A stretch of DNA of 64,000 bases. Source: Nesterenkonia pannonica (GTDB lineage Bacteria > Actinomycetota > Actinomycetes > Actinomycetales > Micrococcaceae). A model generated the notes under the pieces. The model ran no database searches, was not told where the DNA came from, and worked only from the letters and a program-made list of their open reading frames with translations. Below, piece after piece: positions 52,565 to 62,839 of the stretch (positions are counted from its first letter, which is position 1; the number at the start of each line of letters is the position of its first letter). A program made the position numbers and the translations under genes. The stretch covers positions 2,604,001 through 2,668,000 of the forward strand of contig NZ_CP080575.1 of assembly GCF_019575955.1 (NCBI RefSeq). The letters run 5' to 3'.

Positions 52565-54106
52565 ATGACGACGCACACCCAGGACGACGTGAGCGGATCC
52601 ATCGCGACATCCCACCACCTGGCCACCGAGGCAGGCGCGCGAGCCCTCAGGGAGGGCGGCAGCGCAGTGGACGCCGCCATCGCTGCCGCCGCGGCGCTCT
52701 GCGTGGTCTACCCGAACAACGTCGCCCTCGGAGGAGACCTCGTCGCGCTCGTGCGCTCGCCGGAGGAAGGTCACCTTCATCAACGCGACAGGACCGGCCG
52801 CTCGGGCCGCATCGCTGGAGTCCATGCGCGCGACCCATGGGGATGCCCTGCCTCTGCGCGGCATCGACACCATCACCGTGCCGGGCGGACCCAGGGGTGG
52901 GCGGCCCTCGCCGACACCGGAGGGAATCTCACCTGGAGTAGGCGCCTGGAATCGGCCGTCTCCTACGCGCGGGAGGGCGTCCCCACGGCCCTGTCGGTCT
53001 CCCGGGCCATCCGCGAGCACCAGCAGGTTCTGGCGCAGGACGAGGGCGCAGCAGAGATCTTCCTGCCGGAGGGTGCCCCACTTCAGGAGGGCGAGCCCTC
53101 CGGCAGCCCGCGCTCGCACAGACGCTGAGCCGACTCGCCGAGCACGGACCGGAGGAGTTCTACACCGGCGAGACTGCTCGGCGCTGGGTCCAGGGGCTGC
53201 AGCGGCTCGGCAGCGGGATCGCCCCGGAGGACCTCGCTTCCTACGCCCCGACATCAGGGCCTTCCATGAGCGCCGAGGTCATGGGCCTGAGAGTCCACAC
53301 CGGGGTCCGAACACTCAGGGCTTTGCGCTGCTCAGAACCCTCCTGCACCTTGAGGCTCAAGAGCCTGCGGATCCCTTGGGGCCCGAGGCTTGCTCGATCG
53401 CGAAGCAGTTCTACGACGCCAATTCCCTGCGCGCCGAATATCTCAGCGACCCGCGACGCTTCCCGTCGCACCAGAGGAGCTCCTCAACATGCTGGCGCCG
53501 GATGCCCCGATGGCGGTTCCTCACCGGCCGCTGGGGACACGGTCGGCCTGAGCGCCGCCAGTTCGGACGGCTGGGCCGTGTCACTGGTGCAGTCGGTGTA
53601 CCACGCGTTCGGCTCCGCGGTGCTGGAGCCCACCACCGGAATCCTGTTCCAGAACCGAGGCACTGCCTTCTCCCTCGATCCGGACCACCCTGCAGCCCTG
53701 ACACCAGGAGCCCGCCCTCCGCACACGCTGATGCCCGTGCTGGCTGAGGAGCACGGCGAGCTGAAATGGGTGTGCGCCACCATGGGGGTCAGGCTCAGCC
53801 CCAGATCCACACTCACCTGCTGCTGAACCTTCTTCGCGGGGCATCCCCTTGGAGGCGGTCAGCCTGCCGCGCTGGGTCATCGGCGCCCAGAGCGACGGTG
53901 ACACCCTCCGCACAGCGACGGCAGAAGCCGATGTGCCCGAAGCGGCGAGCAGAGCTTTGGGCGCCTCATTCGATCTGAGGACCGTGGCGCCTCGGCACGA
54001 ATCGCTGGGGCACTCCAACGTCATCGAAGTCACCCGGCACAGCGATCGGCCCGCCTTCCGAGCCGCGAGCGATCCCCGAGCAGACGGATCGGCCCTGATC
54101 GTGTGA
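52565..54106 (+). CDS. Gamma-glutamyltransferase/hydrolase family protein, apparently cytoplasmic
   Basis: Ntn-hydrolase of the Ggt family, ~515 residues. N-terminus SIATSHHLATEAGARALREGGSAVDAAIAAAAALCVVYPNNVALGGD is typical of the large subunit; catalytic Thr is in GAGDTVGLSAASSDGWAVSLVQSVYHAFGS, with later PHTLMPVLAEEHGELKWVCATMGGQAQPQIHTHLLLNLL. Many frame breaks (near 52765, 52900, 53095, 53250, 53310, 53475, 53520, 53790, 53840). There is no signal peptide, unlike the exported Ggt enzymes; the ATG at 52565 has AGGGAGAG upstream. It may cleave gamma-glutamyl amides or amines inside the cell. Confidence 0.85.
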
Positions 54107-54134
54107 CTCCGAAGGCGGGCCGGGGCCGGACGCC

Positions 54135-55503
54135 TCAGTCGGCGATGTAGAAGAGCCTCTTGTTCACAAACTCCTCCATGCCCAGAGGGCCGAGCTCACG
54201 GCCGTAGCCGGAGCGCTTCACTCCCCGAACGGAAGCTCCGCGCCTTCGGCGGCGGGGATGTTCACGTTGGCCATTCCACCTCCAGCTGCGAGGCGACCGC
54301 AGAGGCGCGCGCCTCGTCGGCGGAGAAGACCGACCCGCCGAGTCCGTAGGGAGAGTCATTGGCCAGACGAACAGCCTCAGCGTCGTCGCCCACCGAGTAG
54401 ACCACGGCCACCGGGCCGAAGAGCTCCTCGTGATAGGCGCGCATCTCCGGGGTGATTCCGGTGAGGACGGCGGGGGCGAAGTAGGAGCCCGGCTCATCCA
54501 GCAGCTCGCCGCCGGTGTGCAGCGTCGCCCCTTGCTGACGGCGTCCTGCACCTGTTCGGCCAGCTGCTCGCCTGCGGCTCGGGAGGACAGAGGCGTGTAG
54601 GTGCCCGGCTCGCCCTTCATCAGGTCCCCGGCTTCAGAGCGGAGACGCGTGCCACCAGCTCCTGGACGAACGGCTCGTAGATGTCCTCGTGGACGATCAT
54701 CCGCTTGTTCGAGTTGCAGGCCTGGCCGGTGTTCTCCAGTCGCCATGCCCAGGCGGTCTCAGCGGCCTCGGCGACGTTCCCGGCGTCGAGGATGATGTAC
54801 GGGTCGGATCCGCCGAGCTCCAGGACTGCCTTCTTGAGGTGACGGTTAGCCAGTTCGCCCACGGCCGCGCGGCAGCTCGGAGCCGGTCAGCGAGACCCCT
54901 TGGATACGGGGGTCTGCGATGATCCGGCTCGACTGCTCATGGGTGACGAACAGGTTCGCATAGACGCCCTCCGGCACACCGGCGTCCTGGAGGATGGAGG
55001 CGATGGCCAGGGCCGAGCGCGGGCAGCTCTCTGCATGCTTCAGCAGGACGGTGTTGCCCAGCATCAGGTTCGGGGCGACGAATCGAGCCACCTGGTAGTA
55101 GGGAAGTTCCAGGGCATGATGCCCAGCAGCGGGCCGATGGGCAGCCGCTGAATGACTGCGCGCCCGCCGGAGAATGTCTTGATCTCCTGGTCGGCGCTGA
55201 GCTGCGGGCCCTCCTGGGCGAAGTATCCGAAGATCTCCCCGGAGAACTCAGCCTCCGCCTTCGACTCCGCAACGGGCTTGCCCATCTCTGTGGTCGCGAT
55301 CTCGGCCAGCTCATCGGCGCGCTCGGCGAAGAGCTGGCCGATGCGGGCCACGATCTCGCCGCGCCGCTCGATGGTCTCGCTGCTCCATGAACGGTACGCA
55401 TCGGCGGCGGCCGCCACAGCCGCCTCCACCTCAGCGTCCGTCGCCGCGGGTACGTTTCGAGGATCTCTCCGGTGGCCGGGTTCTTCGACTGGTAGGACGT
55501 CAT
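54135..55503 (-). CDS. Aldehyde dehydrogenase, succinate-semialdehyde dehydrogenase type
   Basis: NAD(P)-dependent aldehyde dehydrogenase, ~456 residues, GabD/Sad-like by its start [25 protein letters not shown]. Motifs: [30 protein letters not shown], catalytic Glu in [13 protein letters not shown], catalytic Cys in [15 protein letters not shown], and [37 protein letters not shown] at the end. Breaks near 55450, 55105, 54870, 54630, 54530, 54280 and 54220. ATG overlaps the amidohydrolase stop (ATGA). Last gene of the five-gene operon; it could oxidise 4-aminobutanal or succinic semialdehyde. Confidence 0.9.
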
Positions 55504-57126
55504 CGTGCAGCACCTTTCACAAGTGGGTCGTTGTGGACAATCTTGCCGTCAATCGTGGTCATCAGCACGGAGATCTGCGTCAGCTCGTCCGCGTCGGCGG
55601 CGACCGGGTCCTCCGCCCAGAGCGTCAGGTCAGCCGTCGCTCCGGGCCGAATGACGCCTCGATGGCCATCCCCAGCGCCTCGGCGGCCCAGCGGGTATAG
55701 CCCAGCAGAGCCTCCTCGCCCGTCAGCCGCTGCTCGGCCTCGAACACCGGAGCGGAGGGGTTCCCGGGCTCCCGCCGCAGACGGGCCCATGCCATGCCGA
55801 GACGAGCGTCGAGACTGGCGACCGGCCAGTCGGAGCCCAGGGCGAGGCGCCCGCCTACCTGGAGGATGTCACGTGTGCGCCAGCTGTTCGACGCTCGCTC
55901 ATCGCCCAGCCGCGCGCCCCAGGAATCGACGTTGCCCGGTTCCCTCCACTGCATATGGAGGGGCTGCATGGAGGCGACGGTCCCGGTCCTGGACAGCAGA
56001 GCGACGTCGTCGTCGGTGAGCGTCTCCAGGTGCTCGATCCGCGCAGGGTAGGCGACGAAGTCCGAAAGGCCCTCGTAGACCCGTGCTGCGTGGGCGACCC
56101 CGGCGTCGCCGCAGGAATGCGTGGTGAGCTGGAATCCGGCGTCGTGATAGCTCCTGCAGACCTCCGCGAACCGGTCCAGTGATTTCCAGAAGGGGCCCGT
56201 GGAGTCGCCCTGAGCGTCGGGCTGGTGCAGCCATGCTGTGCCCGCGTCGATGACCCCGTCGAGGAACATCTTGATCATCCGGACTCTCCACCGGTCACCG
56301 CCGACGCAGAGCAGCCCCACCCGATGGGCCACCAGGTCGTCGCCGTCGCCGGGCTCATGCCACATCGCGACGTCCAACCGGACGGGCAGCCCGCCGGGCA
56401 GCGCCTCGGCGGCCCGGATCACCTCCACCGTCCAGTCTCGACCGTCGAGCACCGTGGTCCCGGTGACGCCGGCAGCGGCCGCCTCACGGAGGATTCGCCG
56501 CACCTCATGGGCTGCTTCAACAGGGTGCAGGCCGGGCGCCCCCTGAGCACGCGGTGGAACGCCGGCATCTCCTGCAGCTTGCCGGTGGGACGGCCATACT
56601 CGTCCACGACGATCTCGCTGGCGTCGTCGAAGGTCTCGGACCCGTCGACGCCCGCCGCCTCGAGAGCCGCCTCGTTCGCCACGGAGGTGTGCACGTCGAA
56701 GAGCAGCAGCAGGAGCGGGCGCCCTGGGCCGCGTCCTCGAAGAGGTCCCCGCGGATCTCCCCGCCTTCGAATGCTTTGTAGTCCAGGTTCCATCCGCGGA
56801 GCCAGTCCCCGCCTCAAGGGTCCGGGCGTGCTCGGCCAGGGCCGACCGCACCTGGGCCAGCGTGACGAGGCCCCGAGATCCACGCCCTGGGTCATTTCGA
56901 TGCCGCCGACAGGGTGCATGTGCGAATCGATGAGCCCAGGGGTCAGCGTGGCGCCCTGCGCGTCGATGACGTGGGTGCGAGGGCCGGTCCAGGCCGCGGC
57001 GTCCTCGTCGGTGCCGAGCCAGGCGATCCGACCGTCGACGACTGCTGCGGCCGTCGGGCGTGTGTGCGCGTCGGCGTCGTGGGCCATTGTGCGGATGTGC
57101 GCGCTGCGGATGATCAGGTCACTCAT
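55500..57126 (-). CDS. YtcJ-like amidohydrolase
   Basis: Metal-dependent amidohydrolase of the amidohydrolase_3 type, ~540 residues. N-terminus LIIRSAHIRTMAHDADAHTRPTAAAVVDGRIAWLG, metal site GLIDSHMHPVGGI, then a TIM-barrel with MIKMFLDGVIDAGTAWL, TTHSCGDAGVAHAARVYE, RIEHLETLTDDDVALL, and catalytic Asp in LALGSDWPVA, followed by TADLTLWAEDP. Breaks near 56870, 56540 and 55660. Located between amidase and dehydrogenase genes with overlapping codons on both sides. It could hydrolyse an N-acyl or N-carbamoyl amine; the substrate is unknown. Confidence 0.85.
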
Positions 57127-58868
57127 GGTCTGCTCTCTCGGGGTGGTCGGAGGAGGTGTTCAGGCGCGGGGTCCGGGCCGGTTCGGTGCGCCGCGGACGC
57201 AGCCGCTCGAAGGCGGCGGCGATGCGCAGCAGGGTCTGGTCGTCGTACGCCCGGGACGCGAACGTAAGCCCGACGGGCATGCCGGTGTCATCCATCGTGC
57301 CCATAGGCACGGTGACGGTGGGGATCCCCAGGTGACGGGGCACGAGGTTGCCGTTCGCCACCCACACGCCGTTCCTCCACGCCGCATCGGCTGCGGCGGG
57401 CTCCGTGTCGGCATCCGCGGGTCCCACGTCTGCCGCGGCGGGGAAGGCCACCACGTCGAACCCGTTCCGGTCCATCCAGTCCTCAAGGTCGACGCGGCGC
57501 GTCTCCTCCAGCCCCGCAGTCCGTGCTCGACTCCGGGCAGGGACTCGAGCGTCGGAGCGCCTGTCCTTTGAATGAGATCCGGGTATGTGCTGATGTCGTC
57601 GTCGAAGCCGTCGTACCTGTCGGGCAGTGCGCCTTCCGGGTGCGGGAAGATGTCTTCGCCTCGAACCTGTGTGAGGCTGCTCAGCGCGGGTCGCCGTTGG
57701 CCTGAAGGAAGTCCTCCCACGCCCATGCGGCCAGTTCGTTGACCTCGAGCTTCAGGTAGTCGGGGTCGACGAGTCCTCGGCTGAAGACTGTCGGAGCACC
57801 CGCGCGGTCCCCTTCGTAGCGGCTCACGGCGGGAAAGTCGGTGACCTCCACGCGTGCTCCGGCGCCCACGAGATCCGCCTCGGCCTCCCGCCACAGCTGC
57901 AGGATGCTGTCCCGCACGCGGATCGGCTGGCCGGTGGGCCCTCCGATGCTTAAGCACTTTCGCGGCTGCCCGCCTCATGGTCCTCACCGATGTACATTCC
58001 AGGCGCCGCGATGCGCAGACCGCTGAGGGTTCCGTGGGCGCGCTCTTCGGAAGGGCAGTCCAACTCACGATGGCTGCGGGGACTGACGTCCGAAGCCTTG
58101 GGCAGTGCGATCCAGGGCTGGGTGCGCCAGAAGTCTCCGCGGGAGTCGTGGTCGTCGGCGACGATGACGTCGAGCACCTCAAGCATGTCGGTCATCGTCC
58201 GCGTGTGCGGGACTACCACGTCCATAGTGGGGACCAGCGGCCAGTTGCCCCGCACGGAGATCACTCCGCGTGAGGGCGTGTAGGCGCAGAGCCCGCTGTT
58301 GGAGGCGGGCGCCCTGCCCGAGGACCATGTCTCCTCCCCAGCCCGAACGCTGCGAAGCTCGCCGCAGTGGCCGTTCCCGACCCGTTCGAGGAACCGGACG
58401 CGAAGGCGGCGGCGAGATAGTCGGCGCTGTAGGGACTCTCGGCTCGGCCGTAGAGGCCCCTCTGCATCCCACCGTTCGCCATGGGCGGCATGTTCGTCAG
58501 GCCCAGGAGGACCGCTCCGGCCCCGCGAAGCCGCTCGATGGTGAAGGCGTCCTGCTGAGCGACCAGGTCTTTGAACGCCGGGGACCCCGCCGCGACGGTC
58601 ATGCCTCGGACCTTGTAGCTGTCCTTCGCGGTGTACGGGATTCCTTCCAGCGGCCCGAGAGGGCGCCCTTCGGCGCGGCGCCGGTCGGAGGCTCGGGCTT
58701 CGGCCAGCGCCTCCGCGTTCCGGACCACCACAGCGTTCAGGCAGGGTCCCTGCTGATCGTAGGCATCGATGCGGCGCAGGTAGGCGCCCACAAGCTCTTC
58801 GGAGGTCGTGCTCCCGTCCTCCAGGGCGGCGCGCAGCTGGGGATGGTGGCTTCGACGACGTCGATCAT
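57119..58868 (-). CDS. Amidase-signature family amidase
   Basis: Ser-cisSer-Lys amidase, ~580 residues. Catalytic Lys in IPYTAKDSYKVRGMTVAAGS and the Gly/Ser-rich FASGSSNGSGTATAASFAAFGLG with both serines. Breaks near 58810, 58330, 58120, 57690 and 57530. At 57948-57955 GCTTAAGC creates a stop in SRESA-GIGGPTGQP, once more where GCCGGC is expected. Starts 10 bases after the agmatine deiminase stop with GAGAGG upstream; its stop overlaps the next start (ATGAGTGA). In this operon it may replace the nitrilase-type N-carbamoylputrescine amidase; that is inference. Confidence 0.88.
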
Positions 58869-58878
58869 CGGCTTCCTC

Positions 58879-59932
58879 TCAGGGTGCGGGCACTGCGCCC
58901 GGCGCGGTCGGGGACGATGGCTGCTGCTGGGTGATGCAGTGCACTCCGCCGCCGAACGCGAAGATGTCACGGGCGTCGACGCGTTCGACGGTGCGTCCCG
59001 GGTATTGCTCCTCGAGGATCTGCTGGGCCTTCTCGTCGCTGGGGTCCTGGAAGGCGCCCATGATGACGGCTCCGTTCGCGACGTAGTGGTTGATGTAGGA
59101 CCAGTCGGACCAGCCGCTCTCATCCTGGAGCTGCTTCGGGGCGGGAGCTCGGTGATGCTGATGGGGTCTCCGCTTACGACTGTCGCGCTCTCCAGCACCT
59201 CGCGCAGCTCGCGGCTCACCTGATGGTCAGGGTGGCTGCGGTCCCGCTGGGTGTGCAGCAGGACCGAACCTGCCGGGGTGAAGCAGGCGACGATGTCGAC
59301 ATGCCCGCGAGTCCCGAACTCGTCATAGTCGCGGGCGAGGCCCGGGGAAGCCACACTGCGTGGTGGGTGCCGAGGCGCTGGTGGATCTCCGCCTCGATCT
59401 GCTGCTGGGACCACCCTGGGTTGCGCCCCGGATCCTGCTGGACGGTCTGTGTCAGCAGGACGGTTCCGCGACCGTCCACGTGGAGCCCGCCTCCTTCGTT
59501 GACCAGGGTGCTGGCGATGCGAGGGACCCCGGCCAGGCTAGGCGATCTGCTCCCCGACCCGTTGGTCCGCCTCCCAGGCGGCCCAGGATTGGGCTCCCCA
59601 GCCGTTGAACACCCAGTCCACGGCTGCCACCGCGCCGCTCTCGTCCCGCACGAAGGTGGGGCCGGAGTCCCGCACCCAGGCGTCGTCGAGGGAACGGCGT
59701 GGAGCTCGACGGCCTCAGGGAGAAGCGTCCTCGCCACCGCGATGTCCTCTGGCCTGACCAGCATTCTGACCGGCTCGTAGCCGCAGACGGCGGCGGCCAC
59801 GTTCGCCCACGCCTGTCGGGCACGCTGCAGCGACGCAGAGCCGTGAGCGCCGAAGGTCTCGTTGGTAGGCGGGAAGGCCATCCACGTGCACTCGTGCGGC
59901 TCCCATTCGGACGGCATGCGCCATGAGGTCAC
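58879..59932 (-). CDS. aguA: Agmatine deiminase family protein
   Basis: Guanidino-modifying (pentein) enzyme converting agmatine to N-carbamoylputrescine and ammonia. N-terminus PSEWEPHECTWMAFPP, then the restored DDAWVRDSGPTFV, substrate motif NEGGGLHVDGRGTVLLTQ, RGHVDIVACF, and catalytic Cys in FAFGGGVHCITQQ. Breaks near 59690, 59590, 59350 and 59145. At 59537-59543 GCTAGGC replaces GCCGGC in QIAGLAGVPRIAS and adds a stop. GTG start at 59930-59932 overlaps the upstream stop (GTGA). About 350 residues, as in the family. Confidence 0.92.
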
Positions 59933-61315
59933 GACCGGGCCTCCAGGATCTCTTCGGCCGCCAGCCTACTCTGGCGCAGCGCACCGTCGACGTGCTGGTA
60001 CCCCTCAGCGGCCAGATCGGAGCAGGCCCAGCGGATCGGCCCCACGGGGTCGCGCTGGTGGGCGCCGTATCGGTGCAGTCCGCCCAGGTCGTAGCTGGTG
60101 GCGTAGGCGCCTCTGGTCCACTCCTCGGAGGCGAAGTCCGACTCGTAGTACACCTCTGGGGTCAGCGCCTCCTTCCCGAGATAGTTCGCGAAGGAGCGCA
60201 GGATCCTGCTTCGGCGCTCCTCGTCGGGCAGGGCGAACAGCGCGTCGGCCACCTCGTCGGTGGCGAATCCGACCAGGGTGCCGCGGGCGTCGCCGTAGTT
60301 GGTGTTGTCATAGACCTCCTGGCACACCTCATCGGCCCCGAAGCCGGTGCCGGAGAGGCCCTTCTCACGCCAGAACGGACGGTCGTAGACGGCGTGGACC
60401 TTGATCACCAGACCCATGGCCTGGTGCTGGTGCATCTGGTGCTGCAGGCGCGGCAGAGGCGGCTCGAAAGAGATGCGGCTGTAGAGGTTGGGCGGGACGG
60501 CGACGATCACATCGTCAGCCTGAACGGTGACACGGTCGGACCACAGGGTCGCTCCGCCTGTCTCGTTCCAGCGAATCGTGCGCACGGGGGTTCCCAGGTG
60601 CACGGCCTCGCCCAGCTCTTCGGCCAGGGCGACGGATACGGACTGCATGCCGCCCACCACCCGGCGGTCGAGGATGAAGCCTTCGTCGACGAGATTGCTG
60701 AAGGAGCCCGCGGAGGCCGCCATCAGAACGGCCTGGAGCGCCGAGAAGGCGTGCGCGGGCTTGGTGAGCATGCCTCCTGCGACGAAGATGCCGATGTTCC
60801 GGCAGGCCTCCTCATCCGATGACTGCGTCCTCAGCCAGTCGTGGAAGGAGATGGTGTCGAGCTCGCGCGCCTTGGGGTGCGCCCACGGCTCGTGCGGCCC
60901 GATCTCAGCGGCCAGCTGGTCGAGGACCCCGGTCAGCCGCTCGATCTCTTCGGCCGTCTCCGAGGCGACGGGGAATGTGTCGCCGGTGTAGACGTGCCGG
61001 ACTCCGTCGGAGCCGATGAAGACGTTCGAGCCCTCCCGGTAGCGCTGGTAGGTCTCCTTGCCCAGCTCCTCCACCAGACCGAGCAGCTCGGTCTGGTCGG
61101 GCGAGACCCACTGGCCCCCGATTTCGAGGAAGGCACCGTCGACGGTGTCAGACCATGTGCGTCCGCCGACGCGGTCGCGGGCCTCGAGCACGACCACCCG
61201 CAGGCCCCTGCGCGCTGCGGTGCGGGCAGCCATCAGGTTTAGCAGGCCCAGCCCCTACGATGGCCAGGTCGCACGTCACGACGTTTTCGCTGCCTATGTG
61301 CCGGATGTTCTCCAC
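59929..61315 (-). CDS. Flavin monoamine oxidase, putrescine oxidase-like
   Basis: FAD-dependent amine oxidase, ~462 residues. Dinucleotide-binding DLAIVGAGPAGLMAARTAARRGLRVVVLEARDRVGGRTWSDTVDG, IGGQWVSPDQTELLGLVEELG, and C-terminal FAD contact region GPIRWACSDLAAEGYQHVDGALRQSRLAAEEIL. It resembles actinobacterial putrescine oxidases. At 61237-61243 GTTTAGC disrupts GPAGLMA, where GCCGGC is expected. GTG at 61313-61315 has GGGAGG in front; ATG at 61327 is an alternative. First gene of the five-gene operon. Substrate (putrescine, agmatine or another amine) is inferred. Confidence 0.88.
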
Positions 61316-61345
61316 AGCACCTCCCATATGTCTGCGCATCAGATT

Positions 61346-61361
61346 AATGAACAGCATTCAT
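61346..61361. promoter_or_regulatory. Operator-like repeat AATGAACAGCATTCAT between amine oxidase and TetR genes
   Basis: Contains ATGAA-CAGCA-TTCAT. On the minus strand it reads ATATGAATGCTGTTCATTAA, matching the repeat at 52439 at 18 of 20 positions. It overlaps a TAATAT (minus strand, 61360-61365) that could be the -10 of the amine oxidase operon, so binding would repress transcription. Confidence 0.65.
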
Positions 61362-61376
61362 ATTACAGCTTCTGTG

Positions 61377-61406
61377 TTGCTGGCGTGTTACTTCCATCAC
61401 TAGACT
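61377..61406 (+). promoter_or_regulatory. Candidate promoter of the TetR gene
   Basis: TTGCTG (61377-61382) and TAGACT (61401-61406) with 18-base spacing, 35 bases before the TetR GTG. Found by eye. It lies just beyond the operator-like repeat, so one site could affect both directions. Confidence 0.45.
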
Positions 61407-61440
61407 TGCAAAGTTCCCACCCCTGCCGATAGGAGCCCCT

Positions 61441-62137
61441 GTGCCGACCGATCAGCCGCGTCGCGGCAGGGGACGTCCCCGCCAGCCCATCCTCTCCGGA
61501 CAGGCGATCACCGATGCTGCGCTGAAGATAGCCGCCGATCGGGGCCATCATCAGCTGACGGTGGCGAGCCTGGCCCGCGAGCTGGGCGTCTCTGCGTCGG
61601 CGCTGTACAACCATGTGAGGTCCAAGGACGAGCTGATGCTCTGGGTCCAGGATCGGCTGAATGAGGAGATCGACGCGTCGGTCTTCGACCGCCTGCCCTG
61701 GCATGAGGCGCTGATCGCCTGGGCACGCTCCTACCGGAACTGCTTTGCCCGGAATACGGCCATGATCCCCATCATGGCGGTGCTCCCGATCGCTGACGCG
61801 CCTCGCACCCTGGACATGTACGAGCGGGTGATCCGGGGCCTCACCGATGCCGGGATCGATCCGCAGGATGCCCTGGAGATCATTGTCGCGGTGGAGGCGT
61901 ACGCCTTCGGCGCCGCATATGACGCCACAGCGCCATGAACATCTTCGAACCGGGCGACCCGGAGCGGGCCCCACCTTCGCCGCCGCGGCAGCGGCCCGCG
62001 CCAAGGAGCCCTCAGAGGCTGCCGATCGCGCCTTCGAGCGAGGCCTGTCGGCGATGGTGCGCGGCTTCAGAGCCGACGTCGACAGCGTCGACGCCTCGGG
62101 CGCTACGCGCCGGGCAGAGCCAGGGCCTGCTTGCTGA
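61441..62137 (+). CDS. TetR-family transcriptional regulator
   Basis: Basic N-terminus RRGRGRPRQPILSG, then a TetR helix-turn-helix AITDAALKIAADRGHHQLTVASLARELGVSASALYNHVRSKDELMLWVQD. The C-terminal helical domain is of the TetR_C type. Frame breaks near 61935 and 61970; the stop is probably 62135-62137, overlapping the convergent phosphatase end by ~35 bases. GTG start at 61441 has AGGAGC upstream. Divergent from the amine oxidase operon, with an operator-like repeat between. The inducer could be agmatine or putrescine; that is inference. Confidence 0.85.
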
Positions 62138-62807
62138 GCTCGCGGTTGGGCTCCTCGTAGCTGACGGCCTCGACCCCGCGAGGACCGATGTGCAGGCTGG
62201 TGATGCTGGTCAGTGTGCACTCGCGGGAGCGTGGGTCGTGGAAGAGCGGCCGCTGCTCGGCCCATAGACGGGTCACGTAGATGGGGAGCTGGTGGGAGAC
62301 GAGCACCGCCTCGGACCCGTCGCCGTGCTCGGCGATCGCTTCGTCGGCCAGGTCCTTCACCGCGGCCAGCACTCGGTTCACCTGTGCTTTGTAGGGCTCC
62401 CCATGAGGGGCGGATCGGGTTGATGAGCAGTGGCCAATGCTTGGGCCGTCGCAGCTGACGACGCACCGAAGACATGCCCTCGAACTTGTTCTCCGCCTCC
62501 AGGACCCGCCCTTCGATCCGTACCGGCAGGTTCAGGGCGGAGGCGACGGGGCAATCGTCTCTTGGGCGCGCTGAAGCGGGGAGGACGCAAGAATCACCGG
62601 GCCCTGGCCACGCTCAGCTCGTGCCGCGAAGTGATCGGCCAGCCCCTGCGCCATCTCTTTGCCGAGCTCGGAGAGGCCGAAGCCCGGCAGTCTTCCATAG
62701 AGCACGCGGTCAGGGTTGTGCACCTCGCCATGACGGACCAGGTGCACCGTGGCGTAGCCGGTGGTCGGGACGGGCTCAGCAGAGTGGGCGGCGGCGGAAG
62801 AGGTCAT
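62103..62807 (-). CDS. Histidine phosphatase family protein
   Basis: Phosphoglycerate mutase-like fold. Catalytic RHG in ATVHLVRHGEVHNPDRVLYGRLPGFGLSELG, second site SSPLQRAQETIAP, and the C-terminal LVSHQLPIYV with the second His. Breaks near 62555 and 62405. About 233 residues. Substrate not evident; the GRLPGFGLSE motif is common in actinobacterial members next to cytochrome c maturation genes, from memory, but here it lies far from them. Confidence 0.85.
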
Positions 62808-62839
62808 GCGGTCCAGTCTTCCAGAATCGGGCCTGACTC

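Noticed and set aside
57257..57265. GTAAGC near 57262 in the amidase as a GCCGGC miscall
   Set aside because: The present PVGLTFA matches amidases well; restoring GCCGGC would give the less likely PVGPAFA.
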